Source of the DNA: an uncultured Propionibacteriaceae bacterium
Lineage (GTDB): Bacteria; Actinomycetota; Actinomycetes; Propionibacteriales; Propionibacteriaceae
Reading direction: 5' to 3'
NCBI GenBank assembly: GCA_937965785.1
Contig: CALCKT010000043.1
Coordinates: 102,410 to 166,409 of the forward strand
Length of the DNA stretch: 64,000 nt
The translations under genes were made by a program, and so were the position numbers. Of the stretch, positions 58,157 through 64,000 are shown piece after piece. The notes under the pieces were generated by a model. That model did not search any database and was not told where the DNA came from. It saw nothing but the letters and a program-made list of their open reading frames with translations. Each line of letters begins with the position of its first letter. Position 1 is the stretch's first letter.

Positions 58157-61100
58157 GTGAGATTTCCCGGACTTCTTCCCGCCCTCGAGGCAGACCCGGC
58201 CGTCCGGGCCACCCTGCGCGACTCCCAGGTTGCGGGCGCCGAGGCGCGCGATGTCACCTGCGCCACATCCTTCTTCGCCACCGCGACGGCGATGCTCGCC
58301 TCCGAGTCCGGGCGCACGATGCTGCTGGTCACCTCCACCTTCCGGGAGGCCGAGGCCATCGCGGCCGAGATCTCCGGGCTGCTGGGGGAGGAGGCCGTCG
58401 CCTACTACCCGGCCTGGGAAACCCTGCCCCACGAACGCCTCTCGCCCCGAGCCGACACCGTCGGCAGGCGCCTGGCGGTGCTGCGGCGGCTCGTATCCGA
58501 TGCGCCACCGCGAGTGGTGGTGGCTCCTGTGCGGGCCCTGCTCCAACCGCAGGTCAAGGACCTGGCCTCGATGCGGCCCGTCACCGTCGAGGCCGGCCGG
58601 GAGTGCGACCTCACCGACCTGCTGAAATCGCTGGTGGATGCTGCCTACAACCGCGTCGACCTGGTGGAGCGGCGCGGCGAGTTCGCGGTGCGCGGCGGCA
58701 TCGTCGACGTCTTCCCGCCCACCGCCGAACAGCCCGTGCGCATCGACTTCTTCGGCGACGAGGTGACCGAGATCCGGCCCTTCTCGGTGGCCGACCAGCG
58801 CTCCACCGGCGAGCAGCTGCAGCGGGTCACGGCCGAACCCTGCCGGGAGTTGCTGCTCACCGACGCCGTCAGGCGGCGCGCCGCGGCCCTCCAGCGCGAT
58901 CACCCGCAGCTGTCCGACATGCTCTCCCGCCTGGCCGAGGGGCACGCCGTCGAGGGCATGGAAGCCCTCATTCCCGTCCTGGTGGACGGCCTGGAGCTGC
59001 TGACCGACGTGCTGCCGCCGCGTTCCCTGGTGCTGGTGGCCGCCCCCGAGCTGGTGCGCGCCCGGGCCGTCGAACTGGTCGCCACCAGCGAGGAGTTCCT
59101 GAACGCCAGCTGGGCGGCCGCGGCCAGCGGCGGCACCTCACCCATCGACCTGGGGGCATCCTCCTACCGGGCCCTCGGCGAGGTCCGGGAACACACCATG
59201 GCGCTGGGACACAAGTGGTGGAGCCTCAGCCCGTTCACCGCGGAGGAGGCGCCTGATACCAATCTCGACGCCGGTTCCGTGCACTCCCGGCGACTCGGGA
59301 TCACCCCCACCGATGATTTCCGCGGCGATGTGGACGCCGCCGTCGCCCACGTCCAGGCCCGGCTCCGCGACGGCTGGCGGCTCCTGATCGGCGTCGAGGG
59401 CAGGGGCCTGGCCAACCGCATGACCGAACTGCTGGCAGAACACGACATCACCGCGCGGGTCTCCGAACTCGACACCGAACCCGCGGCCGGGACCGTGCAC
59501 GTGATCGTCGGACCCTTCAGGCGCGGCTGGCGAGCGGGAACCGCGAAACTCGAACTGCTGACCGCCGCCGAACTTTCGGGTCAGCAGAGCACCGAGCGGG
59601 GGGCGCGGAAGCTGCCGAGTCGCCGTCGCAACACCATCCAGCCCCTCGAACTCAAGGCCGGCGACCCGATCGTCCACGAGGTGCACGGGGTCGGGCGGTT
59701 CGTGGAACTGGTGCAGCGCACCGTCCAGGGGGCGGTGCGCGACTACCTCGTAATCGAGTACGCCGCCAGCAAACGCGGCCAGCCCGGTGACCGGCTGTTC
59801 GTGCCGATGGACCAGCTCGACCAGCTGACCCGCTACGTCGGCTCGGAGACCCCCGCCTTGGACAAGATGGGCGGCGCCGACTGGGCGAAACGCAAATCCA
59901 GGGCACGCAAGGCCGTCAAGGAGATCTCCTCCGAGCTCATCAAGCTCTACGCCGCCAGACAGGCCACCAAGGGCCACGCCTTCGGGCCCGACACGTCCTG
60001 GCAGCGGGAACTGGAGGACGCCTTCAGTTTCGTCGAGACCCCCGACCAGCTCGCGGCGATCCAGGAGGTCAAGGCAGACATGGAGAAGGTGGTCCCCATG
60101 GACCGCCTGATCTGCGGTGACGTCGGGTTCGGCAAGACCGAGATCGCGGTCAGGGCCGCCTTCAAGGCCATCCAGGACGGAAAACAGGTGGCGGTGCTGG
60201 TGCCCACCACGCTGCTCGTCAGCCAGCACCACCAGACCTTCGCCTCCCGGTTCGCGGGTTTCCCCGTCCACATGGCGCAGCTGAGCCGGTTCCAGACCGA
60301 CGCCGAATCGAGGAAGGTCCTCGAGGGTCTCGCCAGCGGCCGCGTCGACCTCGTGATCGGCACCCACCGGCTGCTGGCCAAGGAGGTCGCGTTCAAGGAC
60401 CTCGGTCTGGTGATCATCGACGAGGAGCAGCGTTTCGGCGTCGAACACAAGGAACGCCTCAAGGAGCTGCGGGTCAACGTCGACGTGCTGTCGATGTCGG
60501 CCACCCCCATCCCGCGCACCCTGGAGATCGCGATCACCGGCATCCGGGAGATGAGCGTGATCGCCACCCCACCCGAGGAACGCCACCCCGTGCTGACCCT
60601 CGTCGGCCCCTACGACAAGGGGCAGGTTCGGGCCGCCATCCGGCGCGAACTGGCCCGGGAAGGGCAGGTGTTCTTCGTCCACAACCGCGTCGAGAGCATC
60701 GACAAGGTGGCCGCTGAACTGCGCGACCTGGTGCCGGAGGCCCGCGTGGCCACCGCTCACGGCCAGATGGGGGAATCGAAACTGGAACAGGTGATGCTCG
60801 ATTTCTGGGAGCGCCGCGCCGACGTGCTGGTGTGCACCACCATCGTCGAGGCGGGCCTCAACATCCAGACCGCCAACACCCTCATCATCGACCGCGCCGA
60901 CGTGCTCGGGCTCTCGCAGCTGCACCAGCTCAGGGGCCGGGTGGGGCGTTCCTCGGAACGCGGCTACGCCTACTTCCTGTACCCGGCGGACAAAACCCTC
61001 ACCCAGACCGCCCACGAACGCCTCACGACGATGGCCTCCCACACCGACCTGGGTGCGGGCATGTCCATCGCCATGCGCGACCTGGAGCTGCGCGGCGCCG

Positions 61101-61636
61101 GAAACCTCCTCGGTGGGGAACAGTCCGGGCACATCGCCGATGTCGGTTTCGACATGTACCTGCGGCTGGTGGGGGAGGCCGTGGCCCAGTACCGCGGCGA
61201 GGACACCACCCCGGAACCGGCGCTGCGCATCGAACTGCCCGTCGACGCCCACCTGCCCGATGAGTACGTACCCTCCGAACGACTGAGGCTGGAGATGTAC
61301 AAGCAGATCGCGGAGATCCGGTCGGCCGGTGACGTCGAGGCGGTGCGTTCCGAACTGACCGACCGCTACGGCGAACCGCCGCTGCCCGTCGAACAGCTCC
61401 TCGCGGTCGCGGTGCTGCGCAATCGCGCCCGGGAACTGGGTGTGGTCGACATCGTCGCGCAGGGGAAAAACGTCCGGATCGAACCGGTGAACCTCCCCGA
61501 GTCGCGCAAGGTGCGGCTGCAACGCCTCTACCCGGGGTCGGTGTACAAGCATGCGACCTCTCAGCTGCTGGTACCCAAACCCGACGGCGACGCGGTCGCC
61601 TGGGCGATGTCGCTGCTGGACAGGGTGATCGGCTGA
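58157..61636 (+). CDS. mfd: Transcription-repair coupling factor Mfd
   Basis: An 1159-residue translocase that removes stalled RNA polymerase and brings in UvrA. The N-terminal UvrB-like part has YYPAWETLPHERLSP. The RNA-polymerase-interacting domain has IVHEVHGVGRFVELVQRTV. The SF2 motor shows ICGDVGFGKTEIAVRAAFKA (Walker A), VIIDEEQRFGVEHKERLK (Walker B) and SMSATPIPRTLEIAITGIR, then QLHQLRGRVGRSSERGYAY. The C-terminal TRCF domain follows. It starts at GTG 58157. A VapBC module separates it from pth. Confidence 0.97.
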   Translation: MRFPGLLPALEADPAVRATLRDSQVAGAEARDVTCATSFFATATAMLASESGRTMLLVTSTFREAEAIAAEISGLLGEEAVAYYPAWETLPHERLSPRADTVGRRLAVLRRLVSDAPPRVVVAPVRALLQPQVKDLASMRPVTVEAGRECDLTDLLKSLVDAAYNRVDLVERRGEFAVRGGIVDVFPPTAEQPVRIDFFGDEVTEIRPFSVADQRSTGEQLQRVTAEPCRELLLTDAVRRRAAALQRDHPQLSDMLSRLAEGHAVEGMEALIPVLVDGLELLTDVLPPRSLVLVAAPELVRARAVELVATSEEFLNASWAAAASGGTSPIDLGASSYRALGEVREHTMALGHKWWSLSPFTAEEAPDTNLDAGSVHSRRLGITPTDDFRGDVDAAVAHVQARLRDGWRLLIGVEGRGLANRMTELLAEHDITARVSELDTEPAAGTVHVIVGPFRRGWRAGTAKLELLTAAELSGQQSTERGARKLPSRRRNTIQPLELKAGDPIVHEVHGVGRFVELVQRTVQGAVRDYLVIEYAASKRGQPGDRLFVPMDQLDQLTRYVGSETPALDKMGGADWAKRKSRARKAVKEISSELIKLYAARQATKGHAFGPDTSWQRELEDAFSFVETPDQLAAIQEVKADMEKVVPMDRLICGDVGFGKTEIAVRAAFKAIQDGKQVAVLVPTTLLVSQHHQTFASRFAGFPVHMAQLSRFQTDAESRKVLEGLASGRVDLVIGTHRLLAKEVAFKDLGLVIIDEEQRFGVEHKERLKELRVNVDVLSMSATPIPRTLEIAITGIREMSVIATPPEERHPVLTLVGPYDKGQVRAAIRRELAREGQVFFVHNRVESIDKVAAELRDLVPEARVATAHGQMGESKLEQVMLDFWERRADVLVCTTIVEAGLNIQTANTLIIDRADVLGLSQLHQLRGRVGRSSERGYAYFLYPADKTLTQTAHERLTTMASHTDLGAGMSIAMRDLELRGAGNLLGGEQSGHIADVGFDMYLRLVGEAVAQYRGEDTTPEPALRIELPVDAHLPDEYVPSERLRLEMYKQIAEIRSAGDVEAVRSELTDRYGEPPLPVEQLLAVAVLRNRARELGVVDIVAQGKNVRIEPVNLPESRKVRLQRLYPGSVYKHATSQLLVPKPDGDAVAWAMSLLDRVIG

Positions 61637-61763
61637 GGCCCCCGCGTCCGTCGCTACCCCGTTTTTCCGAAAACCCTGCCGCGTGCCTCCAGGAGCCGTT
61701 AGGGTGCTGGAAACGAGATCGATGTCCTGGCCGCCATGGTGGCAGCCGGTGGACGGAGGAGAA

Positions 61764-63389
61764 ATGAAACGGACGAAGAAGTTCGGTGTGGTCGCTGTCG
61801 CGTTGCTGCTCGGCCTGGCGGGCTGCGGGACGACACCCAGGCTCGAGGGAGCGGACATACCCAATGCCAAGGAGTTCCTGGAGAAAGCGGATGCGAAGTT
61901 CAAGGAAGCGGCGAGGGGCGCTGAGGCAGACACCCTCGCCGTCGCGGAGGACGGCAAGTGTTTCTTCGAGGACACGGGCAACGGCGAGATAGGCGACAAC
62001 CTTTACTGTGGGCCGGCGAAGAGCTTCGGTGGTTCGGGGTCGTGGTTCCGGATGGGGTTCGGCACGACCACGGCGGCAAACGGGACGCAGCTGCGGGATC
62101 CGTACATGTCCGGTCAGGGAGACCCGAGCGGCAAGTTGTTCCGCCCCGACAACGCCTCGCCGGGGGACCCGGGGAAGCTGGAGGCGCCTCTTGGCCCCAT
62201 GACCGATCAGAAGGAGTTCGCGGTCCTGATCCCGGCGGATTCCGTATCCGCGATGACGTTTGCGGACCTCGAAACCCCGGCGGTGCTGAAGGAACCGGCC
62301 GGCACCCTCACCGTCACCGCGAAAGCCGATGCCCAGGTCATTCCGAGTGCGGCGATGGCAGCTCTCGGATCAACTTCAGACACAAATTACCGCCCTGCCG
62401 AGGGGCAGAGCCTGGGGATCTGGAAGGTGGAGGTCTCAGGGGCTGAGGACATCGCACCGGAGTTCCAGTCCGCGGATTTGAGTCCCGACGTCTCGCGGCC
62501 CCGGGACGCCACGGCGGCCCTGACGGTGGAGGCCGGACAGACCCAACTCACCCTGAAGGACGGCAGCAAGAAGTTCAGCGATGGCAAGGGAGGGGCCTCC
62601 TTCAGGTGCGCGCACGTCAAGTGCGGTGAGGTGAAGACTGGTCAGTACCTGCTGGTGGTTTCAACGGCATCCCTCGACGGGGCGCAGCTGGTGGCCACCA
62701 CTGATGGCCAGGCGGAGAAAGCCCCACTGGTGGGCGGGGCGACCCAGGCCGATCACTCTTTGATGCTGTACCAGGGCGGCAAGACGAAGGCGGATGTGTC
62801 CACCACGTGGGGCGCCAAGGAATTCGTGTCAATCACCCCGGAGGAAATGCCGGATGCGTACGACAAGAACGCCTCGGTGAAAAGCAGCTACGACGGGCGG
62901 GTAACCGCCGCTTACTTGACTCCTTTCGAATCCACGCTCGGGTGGGCTCCCAGTGGTCAGGCGTGGCTGGTGTTGAGCCTGGAGAACATCAAATTCGAGA
63001 CGCAAGGGCTCTTCAGCAACACCAAGGTTGACTGGGCTGCGACGTGGAAGGTGACGAGCGGGGACTCGGCGGTCGAGATCGTGGACACTGGCTACAGAAA
63101 TCGTGCGGTATTCAAGGTTCCCCAAGAGGCCAAGGACTTCCACGTCAGCTTCCAACCGAAGCTGATCATAGATCATGTGTACACCGCGGGTAAGGGTTCG
63201 TTTCCGCACGTCACCAAGGAAGCAACTGCGCCCGAGGCTGAAACGGTCGACGTCAAGTTCTCCCGAGACCCCGACCGCCCCGACGGGTACATCCGTCGGG
63301 GCGGTTCCGTGTCGGCGGCGCTCCGGGTCCGGCCCGCCGGTCGTGGGTATGCTTCGGGACAAAGCCGTCTTCAGGAGGATCTTCCATGA
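61764..63389 (+). CDS. Lipoprotein of unknown function between mfd and the SurA-like gene
   Basis: A 541-residue exported lipoprotein. The signal peptide ends in LAGC (lipobox) near residue 19. The mature part has paired Cys residues (KCFFEDTG ... DNLYCGP; FRCAHVKCGEV) and beta-rich stretches but no recognised domain. AGGAG precedes the ATG at 61764. The last 40 or so codons (from about 63270) run through a perfect 13-bp hairpin and have a different composition, so the frame may extend past an original stop. As it stands its stop overlaps the next ATG by 4 bp. Confidence 0.7.
   Translation: MKRTKKFGVVAVALLLGLAGCGTTPRLEGADIPNAKEFLEKADAKFKEAARGAEADTLAVAEDGKCFFEDTGNGEIGDNLYCGPAKSFGGSGSWFRMGFGTTTAANGTQLRDPYMSGQGDPSGKLFRPDNASPGDPGKLEAPLGPMTDQKEFAVLIPADSVSAMTFADLETPAVLKEPAGTLTVTAKADAQVIPSAAMAALGSTSDTNYRPAEGQSLGIWKVEVSGAEDIAPEFQSADLSPDVSRPRDATAALTVEAGQTQLTLKDGSKKFSDGKGGASFRCAHVKCGEVKTGQYLLVVSTASLDGAQLVATTDGQAEKAPLVGGATQADHSLMLYQGGKTKADVSTTWGAKEFVSITPEEMPDAYDKNASVKSSYDGRVTAAYLTPFESTLGWAPSGQAWLVLSLENIKFETQGLFSNTKVDWAATWKVTSGDSAVEIVDTGYRNRAVFKVPQEAKDFHVSFQPKLIIDHVYTAGKGSFPHVTKEATAPEAETVDVKFSRDPDRPDGYIRRGGSVSAALRVRPAGRGYASGQSRLQEDLP
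63274..63305. terminator. Hairpin inside the 3' end of the lipoprotein gene
   Basis: ACCGCCCCGACGG (63274-63286) and CCGTCGGGGCGGT (63293-63305) form a perfect 13-bp stem with a 6-nt loop. No T-run follows. It looks like a terminator or attenuator and lies about 80 bp before the SurA-like ATG. Confidence 0.55.
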
Positions 63390-63865
63390 AACTCGCCGCT
63401 CGCATCGCCGTTCCGCTCGTTGCGGTCGCCGCCCTCACCGGTTGCGCGCACAGCCCGTCGACAGCAGCGATCGTGGGGGACAGGGTCATCTCGGATGCGG
63501 AGCTCACCGAGATCGTGGATTCCTGCAAAGCGGCAGGACTCAAACCCAATCGGTCGAGGGTCGTTTTCCTCATGGTCTTCGGGGAGATCTTCGAAGGTGC
63601 CGCTCAGCGTCTCGGAAAATCCTTCGACGATGCTGCGCTCCAAGCGATGAAGGCTGACCCTCAGCTCGCCCCGCTGGTGGGAACCCCGTGCGAGAAGGCC
63701 TTCAAGAACAGTTTCAGGGTGGAGCTCGGCCAAAAGACCCTGGACCTGGACAGCGTGAAGGCAGCCCTCCCGTCCGTGGAGCTCAACCCCCGCTACGGGT
63801 CATGGGATCCGGAGCATGGCATCAACCTCAGGGGGGGTTCGATCTCGGTAGAGGCGAAGAGCTGA
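63386..63865 (+). CDS. SurA-N-domain-like lipoprotein
   Basis: A 159-residue lipoprotein. The signal peptide ends in LTGC (Cys20). The mature part begins AAIVGDRVISDAELTEIVDS, the strand-turn-helix start of SurA/PrsA-type chaperone N-domains, but no PPIase domain follows. A protein of this kind between mfd and mazG is common in Actinobacteria. AGGAGG stands 9 bp before the ATG. It overlaps mazG (TGATG). Confidence 0.8.
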   Translation: MKLAARIAVPLVAVAALTGCAHSPSTAAIVGDRVISDAELTEIVDSCKAAGLKPNRSRVVFLMVFGEIFEGAAQRLGKSFDDAALQAMKADPQLAPLVGTPCEKAFKNSFRVELGQKTLDLDSVKAALPSVELNPRYGSWDPEHGINLRGGSISVEAKS

Positions 63866-64000
63866 TGCCGGAGGTCGGTGAGCAGCTGATCCGCCTGAAC
63901 GAGGTGATGGCGCGGCTGCGCGTCGAATGCCCTTGGGACAGGGAACAGACGCACTCCTCGCTGCTGACCCACCTCGTCGAGGAGACCTGCGAGGTGGTCG
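63865..64000 (+). CDS. mazG: Nucleoside triphosphate pyrophosphohydrolase MazG (partial)
   Basis: The first 45 codons only; the window ends here. LIRLNEVMARLRVECPWDRE, then THSSLLTHLVEETCEVV, is the MazG start with the conserved CPWDREQTH and the first metal-binding Glu pair. It overlaps the stop of the SurA-like gene by one base (TGATG). MazG hydrolyses aberrant NTPs. Confidence 0.93.
   Translation, partial: MPEVGEQLIRLNEVMARLRVECPWDREQTHSSLLTHLVEETCEVV

Noticed and set aside
59138..61999. 953-codon open frame on the minus strand opposite mfd
   Set aside because: The plus strand is a full-length, motif-complete mfd. The antisense frame has no family sequence and is open because of GC-rich codon structure.

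Overview
The window is high-GC chromosomal DNA from an actinobacterium. A mycothiol S-conjugate amidase (mca) beside greA, a DipZ-type CcdA-thioredoxin fusion, a MhuD-like heme oxygenase behind an IdeR/DtxR-type iron box, a GT39 protein mannosyltransferase and the gene order rsmI-tatD-rsmA-ispE ... glmU-prs ... rplY-pth ... mfd-mazG all fit Actinobacteria. A member of the Propionibacteriaceae (Arachnia-like) is my best guess, from memory of gene orders and not from any search.

Layout. 0-8.5 kb: ung flanked by inverted repeats, a TrhA/hemolysin III gene with a strong dyad operator, a YyaL-type protein, a rhomboid protease, an unusual 20-bp repeat cluster, mca/greA, a DUF2089-type regulator with its adhesin-like partner, and tRNA-Thr(CGU). 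8.6-15.7 kb: a disturbed region with a DUF1707 protein, about 1.1 kb of decayed DNA containing the 3' end of a ketosynthase gene, an ALDH3-type dehydrogenase, a chimeric ORF joining IS3 transposase pieces to a TetR C-terminal domain, a large superfamily-1 helicase-like protein that has lost its Walker A lysine, Walker B acidic pair and C-terminal domain, and an iron-box-controlled heme monooxygenase. 15.8-22.7 kb: a MoxR ATPase plus a VWA/HExxH protein, then a thioredoxin lipoprotein, DipZ and a two-component system. 22.7-30.2 kb: trpB with an NCS2 permease, a FAD oxidoreductase, an MFS exporter and a protein O-mannosyltransferase. 30.2-64 kb: the conserved backbone rsmI-tatD-rsmA-ispE / glmU-prs / rplY-pth / mfd-mazG, opened by accessory blocks. 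Between ispE and glmU lie a MarR regulator, a lactococcin-972-type export/immunity pair, a metallopeptidase, TetR, tag, an odd tRNA-Gln and two paralogous membrane proteins. Between prs and rplY lie ldh, a Crp/Fnr regulator, a MacB-type ABC pair, a GntR/YtrA-type ABC operon, mpg, a histidine phosphatase and a flavin reductase. A VapBC module sits between pth and mfd.

A family of roughly 50-bp REP-like hairpin repeats (forward GAAGCTGGTTGAGCC ... GTGTCGAAACCA) occupies many of the larger gaps, singly, in opposed pairs, and as a four-copy 58-bp tandem array. Most gene starts were chosen from visible ribosome-binding sites, 4-bp overlaps with the preceding stop, or homology to family N-termini. 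Several very long antisense ORFs are GC-bias shadows and were left out.
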